Shown here piece after piece: positions 8,834 to 17,877 of a stretch of DNA of 64,000 nt (position 1 is the stretch's first letter; every line of letters starts with the position of its first letter). A model generated the notes under the pieces. That model searched no databases. It saw only the letters and a program-made list of their open reading frames with translations, and was not told where the DNA came from. This DNA comes from G965205725 sp965205725 (GTDB lineage: Bacteria > Pseudomonadota > Gammaproteobacteria > Pseudomonadales > Halieaceae), in assembly GCA_965205725.1 (NCBI GenBank), contig OZ242189.1, positions 2,976,001 to 3,040,000 on the forward strand, written 5' to 3'. Position numbers and translations under genes: made by a program.

Positions 8834-10033
8834 TCAGGCCGGTTCGGATGGCATCCCGCTGCGTCTGCAAGCCAGAGCCAGTTTTCTGTCTAGCGAGTCA
8901 GAGGTCAGTGCCTGGGTTTCGCCCAGATTGCGCCATTCTTTTTTCAGGTCGCGCCACACTCTGACCTGAAAGGTTTTTACCACTGACCTGAACGGGTAGC
9001 CCATTAGCTCGCCGTCATAGAGTGCGCGTCCTCTATCAAATGCAGCCTCGTTAAACAGGGTTTCACCCCTGTTTTTTTCGCGCTGGTAAGCTGCCTCATT
9101 CTGTTCCATCAGAGGAATAAACGTGCGCCCAATAATGTTCAGCAAGGGCGCCAATGCCTCGCTGAGATACAGTTCGCCCCTGGGTTCGCGCTGATGGTCT
9201 TTACGAATGGCGTTGAGCCAGTGATAAGTGCGCGGTGCGCGATGCTGGATTCGCTTGAGTATTTGCGGGTCAATGAAGTTCATGCTGAGTTGGCCATAAG
9301 CGCTGGCATCGGCGACGGTGAAACGATCCCCCAGCAAAAAGTTCTGCTCGTGTAGCAGGCTTTCAATGGCAGCAATGTAAGCTAACCAGCTCTGATCGAG
9401 CAGCGCGTGTGTCGGCGGGAAGCCATCTCTGGATGGTGGAACGCGCTGCGGCTCAACATTGTCCCGATAACCTTCAGGGGCGACACTGAACAAATAGGGG
9501 CAGCGGCTGGCCTGCCGGCGCGGCAAGCGGGTTGCTGTGCGGCCGGCCAGGAAACCCGGCGCCAGCTTACCCATTTCTGCGGCAGTGATGTCCCCCATTT
9601 TGGTATTGCGTGCAGCATTCACCCAGCGGTTGTGGTGCACCATGTAAAGGCCAAATTCATCGAATGCCTCGTCAATAAGCAGTGCGACAAATCGTTGTAG
9701 TGGGTCGCGAGGAATCAGTTCCAGGGCGTCGATGGTGGCCGTTTGATCGAGCCAGTGGGCAATGCCGCTGCTATCGTACTGCCACCTGTCTGGTTCGGTG
9801 TAGAGAAAAGGAACAGCGGGGTACTCGTCCAACTGCGCATCCATCGACGGGAACCTGACAATGGAACCCACACGTTTGGCCCATTGCAGGGATATAAAAT
9901 ACTTCAGATTTTCAAAGCGCGAGCCCTGCAAGGGCAATCGCCGAAACTTCATCTGCCTGTAGCGCAGGCAGGCTTCGAGCTTTAGTAAATAGGGAGAGGC
10001 TTCAACCCCCCAAACAATGGCCTCCCCCTTCAT
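8834..10033 (-). CDS. Glutathione S-transferase family protein
   Basis: A 399-residue protein with an N-terminal thioredoxin-like GST domain: VWGVEASPYLLKLEACLRYRQ, then a region with PAVPFLY and a Ser-containing DSSGIAHWLD. The C-terminal half is helical with NFLLGDRFTVADASAYGQL, the GST_C signature. It is about twice the length of a canonical GST, so it carries extra C-terminal sequence of unknown role. It starts 15 nt after the stop of the DUF3604 gene upstream on the same strand, so the two are probably cotranscribed. It is convergent with the VOC gene. Confidence 0.75.
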   Translation of the reverse strand: MKGEAIVWGVEASPYLLKLEACLRYRQMKFRRLPLQGSRFENLKYFISLQWAKRVGSIVRFPSMDAQLDEYPAVPFLYTEPDRWQYDSSGIAHWLDQTATIDALELIPRDPLQRFVALLIDEAFDEFGLYMVHHNRWVNAARNTKMGDITAAEMGKLAPGFLAGRTATRLPRRQASRCPYLFSVAPEGYRDNVEPQRVPPSRDGFPPTHALLDQSWLAYIAAIESLLHEQNFLLGDRFTVADASAYGQLSMNFIDPQILKRIQHRAPRTYHWLNAIRKDHQREPRGELYLSEALAPLLNIIGRTFIPLMEQNEAAYQREKNRGETLFNEAAFDRGRALYDGELMGYPFRSVVKTFQVRVWRDLKKEWRNLGETQALTSDSLDRKLALACRRSGMPSEPA

Positions 10034-10048
10034 TGTCTGCCATCCGGG

Positions 10049-11914
10049 CTAGGGGTTGTACCAGATGGACGAGGTGTAGGCGCGCTCCTGAATACTGTCT
10101 GGTTCATCATTGGCGTGTCCCATTTCAAGTGCGATAGCGTCATACAAGGAGTGACGTGGTGTGGGTATCTGTAATACCCGCACATAGTAGAACGCGCGCA
10201 GGGATGGGTCAAAATCCGGATCGGTCCAAACCGCACTGAGTTGCTCAGCGCCAATGGTGTTGGTATAGGTGGCGTTGGTAATATTCACCGTATTCCCCAC
10301 GGGCGGAAGATTGCCGCGGCTGTCCAGCTCGCGCTCACCGGACCACGCCACAGTATAGACTTGCTCGTGCTGCTCACCGCTGCCATCAACCCAGCCTTTC
10401 ACAATTTGAATTCTATCGAGATTCCCGTCGAGTGGGTCTTTGCTGGCGGCAACGATAAAGTCGGGAGCTGCGGTTAGTTGATTTAGCTCACCACCCATGG
10501 GGACGCCAGTTGCAGTTGCGTGTTGGTAAAGGTCGGCGGCGTTGAGGTCGTCAGCGCTAAAACGGCTGCCACCGTAAAATTGAACGCCAATGCGGGGGCC
10601 AGTTGTGGCATAGGTCTCTCGCCGTTGCATGGCATCGAGAATGGCCTGCCGACTGTTCTCAGTTGACCAGACGGCCGCCAGACCAGAGGCGGACATGGCC
10701 CAGCCGTTTGTCTGTGGTTTGTCACTCTCGGTCCAGCCACCCTGTTTGTTTTCTGGAATTGAATCCGTTGGCATTTTCCCCCAAAAGTTCTTTTCTTCAG
10801 CGCTGGGAAGGCCCGTGTGAGCGTCGGTAGAGCCAATGACGCCAAATTTATAGGGGTTCGTACCCTTTTCCTGCTCAATGGCAAGGCCGCGCTTCAATGC
10901 AGAGCGCACATAATCGCCCGGTCCGGCCTCATACGGGGTGTAGCCGCTTTGAATATAAAACGGATAAGTTTCAAAATCGGCAAATTCATCGTCGGCTGAT
11001 AAATCCGGATGAGTTTCCGAGTCGCCCTTAATTTGCGTAATCTCGACCAGTCGCTCCCACCTCATGCGCTTGACCATATACTCTTCAGTAAAGGGTGCGC
11101 CGCGCAGGCTTACTGTGTCAAACATATAGCCTTTGGAAATGTTTGAATTGTGAGGAATGGCAATGAAGTCGGCGCCTGTCGATACAGTGATGTCATCGAG
11201 CCAGGTCCACAAATCTTCGGCAATCATGCTGTCCAGTGTACTGAAGGGTTGGTAGGTCTTGGCCGAGTCGGCGTCTCCGTCAGTAATGACGATTCTATGC
11301 AGGTTGGCCCCACTGGGAATAGAACTCCATTCCCAACCGATAAAGGCGGTAAATTCGCCGGGGCGGTTGTGCTCGTCGGCCGTGTTGGCGATATCCTGCC
11401 AGGCCGCAATTTGTGCTGATTTCATAGGGGGCAGTGCCGAGCGACCGGACAGTTCGTCCACCTGTAAAGCCGCTGCGCGAGGGGTGACATCAGGTGGCGG
11501 CAATGTGTCGGTGAAAAACTCACGGGCTTCCTGTCGGTCGATAGCCCGTTTCATAAACCAGGCGCCTACCTTCAGCTTGATTGAATCCCACCACCCAGAC
11601 TCTGTGGTATCAATATCGTTCGTATGAATCTCTTTCATCACACCCAGGTACACGGCGTGATCAGAAACCACAAGAAAGTCCAGGGGCGTGTCAATTTGCA
11701 CCCGAGCCCGATGGTAGGGGTGAATCACTGGCATCCCTCTGGCATAGCGATAGGCAGTATCCGGGTCGGCGGTTAGGTTGTTGTTGAGGTAGGCATCAAA
11801 GGAATAATTTGTGTGCAGGTGTGTGTCCCCCCACAAGACCTGTTTTTCCCCCGCTATTGCTACAGCAGAAACCGCAGCGGTCAGCACGCCTGCCAGTAGT
11901 GTTGTATGACGCAT
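10049..11914 (-). CDS. Secreted DUF3604 (PHP-like) family protein
   Basis: A 621-residue exported protein of the DUF3604 family, whose biochemical role I do not know. MRHTTLLAGVLTAAVSAVAIAGE is a clear signal peptide in sense (positively charged start, hydrophobic core, Ala-x-Ala-like site). The mature N-terminus has WGDTHLHTNYSFDAYL, resembling the metal-binding HxH motif of PHP phosphoesterases, followed by VVSDHAVYLG and FGVIGSTDAHTG, which add further His/Asp ligands. I use the ATG at 11914, which has a strong GGAGGGGAT ribosome-binding site; the frame is open 12 codons farther upstream. A 671-aa paralogue lies at about 20-21.9 kb. Confidence 0.82.
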   Translation of the reverse strand: MRHTTLLAGVLTAAVSAVAIAGEKQVLWGDTHLHTNYSFDAYLNNNLTADPDTAYRYARGMPVIHPYHRARVQIDTPLDFLVVSDHAVYLGVMKEIHTNDIDTTESGWWDSIKLKVGAWFMKRAIDRQEAREFFTDTLPPPDVTPRAAALQVDELSGRSALPPMKSAQIAAWQDIANTADEHNRPGEFTAFIGWEWSSIPSGANLHRIVITDGDADSAKTYQPFSTLDSMIAEDLWTWLDDITVSTGADFIAIPHNSNISKGYMFDTVSLRGAPFTEEYMVKRMRWERLVEITQIKGDSETHPDLSADDEFADFETYPFYIQSGYTPYEAGPGDYVRSALKRGLAIEQEKGTNPYKFGVIGSTDAHTGLPSAEEKNFWGKMPTDSIPENKQGGWTESDKPQTNGWAMSASGLAAVWSTENSRQAILDAMQRRETYATTGPRIGVQFYGGSRFSADDLNAADLYQHATATGVPMGGELNQLTAAPDFIVAASKDPLDGNLDRIQIVKGWVDGSGEQHEQVYTVAWSGERELDSRGNLPPVGNTVNITNATYTNTIGAEQLSAVWTDPDFDPSLRAFYYVRVLQIPTPRHSLYDAIALEMGHANDEPDSIQERAYTSSIWYNP

Positions 11915-11962
11915 AAAATCCCCTCCAATAATGATGTCGTACACAGGCAATAATACTAGCTG

Positions 11963-12124
11963 GAGACCTTTGCACGAAAGCTTTTTTACCTGCGTGCTGT
12001 CGTCGCCTAAAAGCGCCTACTCTTGGTAAAATCGTACTCAATCGGTCATTCTAGGCATAAACTCCCTCATTCGCGCGTTTTTGCCTGGCCTGAACGCGAC
12101 ATCATCTTCCGTGCAAAGGGTCTC
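11963..12124. mobile_element. MITE copy 1 (terminal inverted repeats GAGACCTTTGCACG)
   Basis: A 162-bp non-coding element bounded by inverted ends: GAGACCTTTGCACGAAAG on the left and CTTCCGTGCAAAGGGTCTC on the right. The interior is homologous, in opposite orientation, to the element at 22901-23065: both contain TGGTAAAATCGTACTCAATC and ACTCCCTCATT on one strand. It carries no complete transposase, so it fits a miniature inverted-repeat element mobilised in trans. Flanking pentamers AGCTG and AGTTG are similar but not identical, so the target duplication is unproven. The family is not recognised with certainty. Confidence 0.75.
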
Positions 12125-12307
12125 AGTTGCCTGCCCCCAATTCAGCCAGGGGACTGCGCCACAGCCCTGGACGACATGCAATCACCGGCTCTGTGCCTAT
12201 ACAATTCACAGAATGAATAGTAAACATATATAACATTTAGTTAATTAATAGTCTGTGAGTCATTAAACTTGCGCCGTTAATTACCCAGACTCCTTAAGGA
12301 ATTTGTT
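12125..12307 (+). promoter_or_regulatory. Upstream region of isocitrate lyase (probable promoter)
   Basis: This 183-bp gap must hold the aceA promoter. An AT-rich block at about 12217-12252 (with ATATATAAC and TTAATTAATAG) is the likeliest core promoter or regulator site, and TTAAGGAATTTG just before 12308 is the ribosome-binding region. I see no confident -35/-10 pair, so exact sites are not assigned. Confidence 0.35.
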
Positions 12308-13897
12308 ATGACCTATAGCCAGGAAATTGAAGCCGCCAACAAGCCGATCAGTGCCAATCCCGAAACATGGGGTAACATCAATGCCGAGTATGTAGCGCGT
12401 ATGCGTCTGCAAAACCGCTTCAAGACGGGTATTGATATTGCCAGGTACACGGCGGCTATCATGCGTAAGGATATGGCTGACTACGATGCAGACTCGTCTC
12501 GGTACACGCAGTCGCTGGGTTGCTGGCACGGTTTTATTGGCCAGCAGAAGCTGATTTCTATCAAGAAGCACTTCAACAACACCGACAAGCGCTATTTGTA
12601 TTTGTCTGGCTGGATGATTGCCGCCCTGCGTTCTGACTTTGGTCCGCTGCCCGATCAGTCTATGCACGAAAAAACATCTGTACCCAGCCTGATCGAAGAG
12701 CTGTACACCTTCCTCAGCCAGGCTGATTCCCGCGAACTGGGCGGCCTGTTCCGCGCTCTGGATGATGCCCGCAATGCTGGTGATGAAGCCGTTGCCAGGG
12801 AATTACAGGATCAAATCGACAACTTTCAAACCCATGTTGTGCCTATTATTGCGGACATTGATGCCGGTTTTGGCAATGCCGAAGCCACTTATCTGCTGGC
12901 CAAAAAGATGATTGAAGCGGGTGCCTGTGCTATCCAGTTGGAGAATCAGGTCTCCGATGAAAAGCAGTGTGGTCACCAGGACGGTAAAGTAACCGTTCCG
13001 CATGAGGACTTCCTGGCCAAGATTCGCGCCGTGCGTTACGCCTTTCTCGAGCTGGGCGTTGAAGACGGCGTGATTGTTGCCCGTACCGACTCTCTGGGTG
13101 CTGGCCTGACCAAGCAAATTGCAGTAACTCACGCACCGGGTGACCTGGGTGACCAATACAATAGCTTCCTCGACCTGGAAGAGCTGGACCCCGCTGATAT
13201 GGACCACGGCGACGTGATCATCAAGCACCACGATCAGCTGATGCGCCCCAGGCGTTTGCCGTCAAACCTGTATCAGTTTCGGGCTGGCACAGGCGAAGAC
13301 CGCTGCGTCCTGGACAGCATCACCTCACTGCAAAATGGCGCCGACCTGCTGTGGATTGAAACCGAGAAGCCCCATATTGGCCAGATCGGTGGCATGGTAA
13401 GCCGTATCCGTGAAGTGATTCCGAATGCCAAGCTGGTTTACAACAACAGCCCCTCATTCAACTGGACTTTGAACTTCCGTCAACAAGTATTTGATGCCTG
13501 GAGCGAAGCGGGCAAAGAGGTGTCTGCCTATGACCGGGATAATCTGATGAGCGTTGATTATGACGATTCAGAGCTGGCCGCAGAAGCAGATGAGCGTATT
13601 CGCACATTCCAGGCAGATGCTGCCCGCGAAGCCGGTATCTTCCATCATCTGATTACATTGCCGACCTACCACACTGCGGCCCTGTCTACTGACAATCTGG
13701 CCAGGGAGTACTTTGGCGAACAGGGGATGCTGGGCTATGTGAAGGGCGTTCAGCGCGAGGAAATTCGTCAGGGCATTGCCTGCGTGAAGCACCAGAACAT
13801 GGCTGGCTCTGATATGGGTGACGACCACAAAGAGTATTTTGCGGGCGACGCGGCCCTCAAGGCGGGTGGTTCAGACAACACCATGAATCAGTTTTGA
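12308..13897 (+). CDS. aceA: Isocitrate lyase (long, Pseudomonas-type)
   Basis: First enzyme of the glyoxylate shunt, splitting isocitrate to succinate and glyoxylate; needed for growth on acetate or fatty acids. At 529 residues it belongs to the long class (as in Pseudomonas aeruginosa). The catalytic loop reads KQCGHQDGK, matching the K-x-CGH signature, and IADIDAGFGNAEATYLL carries metal-binding Asp residues. ENQVSDEKQCGH and NNSPSFNW are also conserved. It is a single-gene unit, with an intrinsic terminator directly downstream. Several fatty-acid and xenobiotic genes nearby fit acetate-generating metabolism. Confidence 0.95.
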   Translation: MTYSQEIEAANKPISANPETWGNINAEYVARMRLQNRFKTGIDIARYTAAIMRKDMADYDADSSRYTQSLGCWHGFIGQQKLISIKKHFNNTDKRYLYLSGWMIAALRSDFGPLPDQSMHEKTSVPSLIEELYTFLSQADSRELGGLFRALDDARNAGDEAVARELQDQIDNFQTHVVPIIADIDAGFGNAEATYLLAKKMIEAGACAIQLENQVSDEKQCGHQDGKVTVPHEDFLAKIRAVRYAFLELGVEDGVIVARTDSLGAGLTKQIAVTHAPGDLGDQYNSFLDLEELDPADMDHGDVIIKHHDQLMRPRRLPSNLYQFRAGTGEDRCVLDSITSLQNGADLLWIETEKPHIGQIGGMVSRIREVIPNAKLVYNNSPSFNWTLNFRQQVFDAWSEAGKEVSAYDRDNLMSVDYDDSELAAEADERIRTFQADAAREAGIFHHLITLPTYHTAALSTDNLAREYFGEQGMLGYVKGVQREEIRQGIACVKHQNMAGSDMGDDHKEYFAGDAALKAGGSDNTMNQF

Positions 13898-13925
13898 TTT
13901 AGAGGATCCCCATACCCTGTTCCAG

Positions 13926-13957
13926 GGGCTGGTAGCGCAAGCCGCCGGCCCTTTTTT
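13926..13957 (+). terminator. Intrinsic terminator after isocitrate lyase
   Basis: GGGCTGG (13926-13932) pairs with CCGGCCC (13945-13951) to give a 7-bp GC-rich stem with one G-U pair and a 12-nt loop, followed at once by six T residues. It lies 28 nt after the aceA stop. Confidence 0.75.
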
Positions 13958-14039
13958 GTGGATACCTGTATTTGGGCAAATTCCGCAGGTTTGCGCTACG
14001 CTGTATGACACTCTTTCGTCCAATCAGGTTCGTTTTCCC

Positions 14040-14903
14040 ATGCTGCCATTTATCGCAATAGCCGTCGTCGCAATTTTACTAACCTGGGCCGGCAGTCAGG
14101 GTGGAGCATCAGTGGCGGGGGTGCCTGTCTTCGCTGTCAGTGCCGTGTGGATCTTCGCCCTCCAATGGCTGGCTTTTATCCCGGCCTACCTCAGACAAAC
14201 GGAGAAGTTTTACGATCTGACTGGCAGTTTGAGCTACATATCGGTTGTTGTGGGTGCACTATTGCTCGCGGGAACTCCGAGTTTCACTGCCATGCTGATC
14301 GCCGCCTGTGTATTGGCCTGGGCGCTGCGCCTGGGCAGTTTTCTGTACATGAGAATTTTGGAGGATGGTTCCGATGGTCGCTTTGACACAATTAAGCCCT
14401 CAGTTGTCAGATTTTTGCTGACCTGGAATTTGCAGGGGCTTTGGGTGTTGGTGACAGCGGGCTGTGCGCTGGCCGTTATTACCTCGCCGCTAACTAGCGG
14501 GGGTTCGGCCAGTGAAGGTTCGGCGCTGCTGCTGTTGGGTTTTTTCCTGTGGTTGACGGGTTTCGCAATTGAAGTTGTAGCTGATAGGCAGAAGCGTATT
14601 TTTCGCAAGCGGCATGGGTCTGACAAATTTATTGATAGCGGACTCTGGGCGCGCTCGCGCCATCCCAACTATTTCGGTGAAACACTGTTGTGGTTTGGCA
14701 TTGCGCTCATGGCGCTCGCCGAGTTGCAGGGCTGGCAACACCTGACCTTGATATCGCCGCTATTTGTCTATCTGTTGCTGACCAGAATCAGCGGCGTGAC
14801 CTTGCTGGAGCGCAAGTCGGATAAGCGCTGGGGGGAGACCCCTGACTATCAGACCTATAAAGCGAATACGCCCGTGTTTGTACCGCGGCTGTTTAAGTCT
14901 TAA
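14040..14903 (+). CDS. DUF1295 / steroid 5-alpha-reductase-like membrane protein
   Basis: About 287 residues, with six or seven hydrophobic segments. The C-terminal signature RKRHGSDKFIDSGLWARSRHPNYFGE, then LLWFGIALMAL, is the hallmark of DUF1295 proteins related to 3-oxo-5-alpha-steroid 4-dehydrogenases and ICMT-type enzymes. The start was taken at the ATG at 14040; an in-frame TTG 28 codons earlier would run into the aceA terminator. Its stop abuts the stop of the convergent oxidoreductase gene with no gap. The substrate is unknown. Confidence 0.8.
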   Translation: MLPFIAIAVVAILLTWAGSQGGASVAGVPVFAVSAVWIFALQWLAFIPAYLRQTEKFYDLTGSLSYISVVVGALLLAGTPSFTAMLIAACVLAWALRLGSFLYMRILEDGSDGRFDTIKPSVVRFLLTWNLQGLWVLVTAGCALAVITSPLTSGGSASEGSALLLLGFFLWLTGFAIEVVADRQKRIFRKRHGSDKFIDSGLWARSRHPNYFGETLLWFGIALMALAELQGWQHLTLISPLFVYLLLTRISGVTLLERKSDKRWGETPDYQTYKANTPVFVPRLFKS

Positions 14904-17036
14904 TCAGAGGTTGAGTGCAGCGGCGCGGCCACTGTGAATGGCTCCTTCGATGTAGCTTACGCTCTGGCAGTCACCCACGGCCACCGCGTGAATACCGGCG
15001 CTGGAGAGTTGTTCAGTCAAGTCAGTATCAGGTTCGGCACCCAGGGCGATGATGACATGCCGGGCCTGTTCAGAATGGGGCTTCCCGTTAATTTCAAATT
15101 CCACGCCGGCGCCAGTGATTCTCTGAATGTTCGCGCCGCTGTGCAGGGTGACGCCCTTGTCTCGCAACTCATGCACGACCCTGGCGCGGCGCACAATACT
15201 GAGCTCGGCACCCAAATTTGCCGAGGGCTCGATCACGGCTACCTCGCGGCCACGCTCGCGCAAGTACTCCGCCAATTCCAGGCCAACCAGGTCGCCGCCA
15301 AGCAATACAACCCGCTTTGACAAAGGCATCCAGATTTTGCTGAGTAGTCGCAGTGCAGAAATGTTGCGCAATAGTTGGCTAATCTGTCCCAGGGCAACCA
15401 CAAGGCGCTGCCATCGAGTGAGTTTGCGCGCTGCAACCGGATCAGTGCCGAACAACAAGCCGCGCAATTCGTTGCCATCAAACACATGGCGCTGATCTTT
15501 ACCGTCAATGGCTGGCGCCGCGCGGTTGGCACCTGTAGCGACAATCACCGCATCGGGTGCGAAGGCTTTAATGTTTTCGACACAGGCTGTTTTGCCGGTT
15601 TCAATAGTGATGGGCAGCTCGCGAACGGCTTGTGTCAGATGTTTGACCAGCCGCTGGTTGGGCTCGTAGGCCAGGGCGGCAACGCGGGCAGTGCCGCCCA
15701 GGTCTTTTTCCCGCTCCCACAGGCTGACCTCGTGTCCGCGCAGTGCCAGAGTGCGAGCCGCTTCCAGTCCGCCGGGGCCGCCACCAATCACCAGAACTCG
15801 TTTGCTGCCCATGTCCGCAGAATGGCTGCTGGCAATTAAGTCGGTTTTGTATTCCTGTCCGCAGTCGGGATTGACCGCGCAGCTCATAGCGGCATTGATA
15901 AAAATTTTGCTGACGCAGACATAGCAGTAGATGCAAGGCCGTATCGTGTCAGCGCGGCCAGCGGCGATTTTGTTAGGGAGGTGGGGGTCGGCCAGCAGCT
16001 TGCGGCCCATGCCGACATAATCGAAGTCTCCACAGGCAATGCCCTTTTCCGCTGTGTCGATTTCCACTCTGCCCACCGCGATCACCGGAATGCCGACGTG
16101 TCTTTTGACAGACTTGGCGAACGCCAAAAAACCACCCGGTTGATGGACCAGGGGTGCCTCGGTAAAGGCGATGCCAATGGCGGTGTTGCCGTAGGCACTG
16201 ACATCCAGAGCATCGGCACCCGCCTGCTCAGCGAGTTTCGCGGTGCCCAGTGCGTCTTTAATAGTAATACCCCCGGCAACCCGGTATTCGTGGGCATCAA
16301 AGCGAACGATGAGAGGGAAGTCTTTGCCCACCTTGAGGCGCACAGCCCGAATAATTTCGCAGAGCAAGCGGGCCCGATTTTCGGCGCTACCCCCGTATTG
16401 ATCGCTGCGCTTGTTCACAGCAGGCGAGAGAAAACTCGAGATAACGTAACCGTGGCCGGCGTGTATTTCCACCCCATCGAAATTTGATTGTTTGGCGCGC
16501 TCAGCGGCTGCGACAAATTGCGCAATCAGTTTGTCGATGTCGGCTTGTTCCATTTCGCGGTAACGAGGGCCTTTGCCGTCAGGGCCGGCAGCTTTAACAA
16601 AATTGCCCAGCTCCTGCGGAGTGAGCAGAGCGAGCATATCGCTGCGGCTTTTTGGGGGAACTGATGGCACAAGAACAGGTCTGCCTGCTGCGATGTCTTC
16701 CTGGGCAACTTTGCCGCCGTGATTAAGCTGCACTGCAATTTTGGCGCCGTGCCTGTGGACTCTTTCGGCAAGCTGAGAAAGACCGACTAAAAAGCGGTTC
16801 TCGGAGAGGCCAACGGTGTTGGGCATGGTTGAACCGGCGGGCCATGCGACTGCTGCGGTCTCCATGATCAGCAGGCCGGCGCCGCCTTTGGCGCGTTCCT
16901 CATAGTAGGCCTGTATGCGTTCACCACAGCCGCCATCGGCTTCAGCAAAGTTTGAACCCATTGCCGCCAGCACAATGCGATTTTTGGTTTGCAGCGGGCC
17001 AATGCTGCCGGCCGACATCAATTTTGCAAAGCTCAT
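14904..17036 (-). CDS. NADH:flavin oxidoreductase / 2,4-dienoyl-CoA reductase-like Fe-S flavoprotein
   Basis: A 710-residue three-domain enzyme. The N-terminal Old-Yellow-Enzyme TIM barrel (residues 1-340) binds FMN and has NRIVLAAMGSNFAE, the active-site region VQLNHGGKV and GVEIHAGHGYVISSFLSP. A Cys cluster CIYCYVC followed by SCAVNPDCG should hold a 4Fe-4S centre. A C-terminal FAD/NAD(P) domain begins with VLVIGGGPGGLEAARTLALRGHEVSLWE. The architecture is that of FadH and trimethylamine dehydrogenase relatives. The substrate is unknown; an enoyl-CoA or other unsaturated carbonyl compound is plausible. It is translationally coupled to the 54-codon ORF just upstream (TGA-GCC-ATG). Confidence 0.88.
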   Translation of the reverse strand: MSFAKLMSAGSIGPLQTKNRIVLAAMGSNFAEADGGCGERIQAYYEERAKGGAGLLIMETAAVAWPAGSTMPNTVGLSENRFLVGLSQLAERVHRHGAKIAVQLNHGGKVAQEDIAAGRPVLVPSVPPKSRSDMLALLTPQELGNFVKAAGPDGKGPRYREMEQADIDKLIAQFVAAAERAKQSNFDGVEIHAGHGYVISSFLSPAVNKRSDQYGGSAENRARLLCEIIRAVRLKVGKDFPLIVRFDAHEYRVAGGITIKDALGTAKLAEQAGADALDVSAYGNTAIGIAFTEAPLVHQPGGFLAFAKSVKRHVGIPVIAVGRVEIDTAEKGIACGDFDYVGMGRKLLADPHLPNKIAAGRADTIRPCIYCYVCVSKIFINAAMSCAVNPDCGQEYKTDLIASSHSADMGSKRVLVIGGGPGGLEAARTLALRGHEVSLWEREKDLGGTARVAALAYEPNQRLVKHLTQAVRELPITIETGKTACVENIKAFAPDAVIVATGANRAAPAIDGKDQRHVFDGNELRGLLFGTDPVAARKLTRWQRLVVALGQISQLLRNISALRLLSKIWMPLSKRVVLLGGDLVGLELAEYLRERGREVAVIEPSANLGAELSIVRRARVVHELRDKGVTLHSGANIQRITGAGVEFEINGKPHSEQARHVIIALGAEPDTDLTEQLSSAGIHAVAVGDCQSVSYIEGAIHSGRAAALNL

Positions 17037-17039
17037 GGC

Positions 17040-17204
17040 TCAGTCCTCTGGTAGTGCCAGCGGCATGGCTGGCGTGAGCAGGCCGGCGAGAGTGCCACCT
17101 CTGAGCGTAAACCAGTCGGTCAGACCGTTAAATACAGTGTTGCCAATGCCTGATATGACCAGCTCTTTGGGTAGCTGCGCCTGTAGTTGATTGAGTGCTG
17201 ACAT
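17040..17204 (-). CDS. Short hypothetical protein (54 aa) upstream of the flavin oxidoreductase
   Basis: A 54-codon reading frame with an unusually good ribosome-binding site (GAGGAAGG, 8-9 nt before the ATG). It stops 3 nt before the start of the 710-aa oxidoreductase gene, an arrangement typical of translational coupling. The product begins MSALNQLQAQLPKELVISGI and ends TPAMPLALPED, and has no obvious domain; the middle is mildly hydrophobic with a GG pair. I do not recognise it. It may be a small accessory protein of the oxidoreductase or a regulatory leader ORF. Confidence 0.55.
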   Translation of the reverse strand: MSALNQLQAQLPKELVISGIGNTVFNGLTDWFTLRGGTLAGLLTPAMPLALPED

Positions 17205-17500
17205 ATTACTTTTCCTTCCTCGTTCGGGTGTCGGTAACGGTGTGAGAAATGTATTCGGCGCAACAGTACGAAATCGACCCTACTAATAAACATCTGCCCC
17301 TAGCATAGTCCACTCGCAAGACTTTACCGACAAAAAGAAATTCATTTTCATACGGTTACTACGCCCCTTACTAACTTCGGACTGCAACGGTGCCAGCATT
17401 GCACGGCGTTAGTGGACAGCGTTGTCGGTTGCAGGGAGGTGATGCGTCTCATGCAAAAACAGGGCTCGGTTTGCCCAGGTAGCGCCCAGCTAAAAGTCGT

Positions 17501-17529
17501 TTCAGTCTCGCCGGGAAGTTCTATATAAT
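17501..17529 (+). promoter_or_regulatory. Sigma70-like promoter of the Cys-rich protein / multicopper oxidase unit
   Basis: A perfect TATAAT lies at 17524-17529, with a weak -35 (TTCAGT, 17501-17506) 17 bp upstream. The ATG of the next gene is at 17536, only 6 nt after the -10, so a transcript from this promoter would have essentially no leader. Confidence 0.55.
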
Positions 17530-17535
17530 CATGCG

Positions 17536-17838
17536 ATGAAAAAAAGCGTGGTCTTATCCCTGTTGTTTTTAGTGCTTTGGCAGAGTCTGCTGGTGGCAGC
17601 GCCTGCATATTGTGCCGATGAGCTTCAGCCGCCGCCTTGTCATGCCTTGCAGCAGGACGGCACCGACATGCCAACCGCTGACTGTAAAATGGACTGCTCC
17701 CGTTGTTTGCAATCGGCCCTGTCTCAACCCCCTGTTATATTGACCCCTGCGGCGGCTCACCTGCAACCACCGCTTTTTCAGAATATCTACTCCCCTCCCA
17801 ACAGGGAGAAACTGCTACAGCCTCCAATTAGTGCATAG
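17536..17838 (+). CDS. Small exported Cys-rich protein, possibly copper-related
   Basis: A 100-residue protein with a signal peptide (MKKSVVLSLLFLVLWQSLLVAAPAYC) and five Cys residues, four of them in the mature part: one in PPCHAL and three close together in CKMDCSRCLQ. The Pro-rich tail has no recognised fold. It sits 39 nt upstream of a copper-oxidase gene and shares its promoter. Short Cys- or His-rich periplasmic proteins next to copper-resistance oxidases are common, so a copper-binding role is inferred from context only. Confidence 0.65.
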   Translation: MKKSVVLSLLFLVLWQSLLVAAPAYCADELQPPPCHALQQDGTDMPTADCKMDCSRCLQSALSQPPVILTPAAAHLQPPLFQNIYSPPNREKLLQPPISA

Positions 17839-17877
17839 CGATTGGCGCGTTACACACTAATTTTATTCGAGGTTTGT

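Noticed and set aside
12023..12220. A 65-codon plus-strand frame overlapping MITE copy 1
   Set aside because: It is created by the MITE interior and is not kept open in copy 2; no start signals.
17205..17500. Possible gene or structured RNA in the gap before the copper unit
   Set aside because: I found no frame with start signals and no convincing stem-loop set; only the promoter at the right edge is supported.
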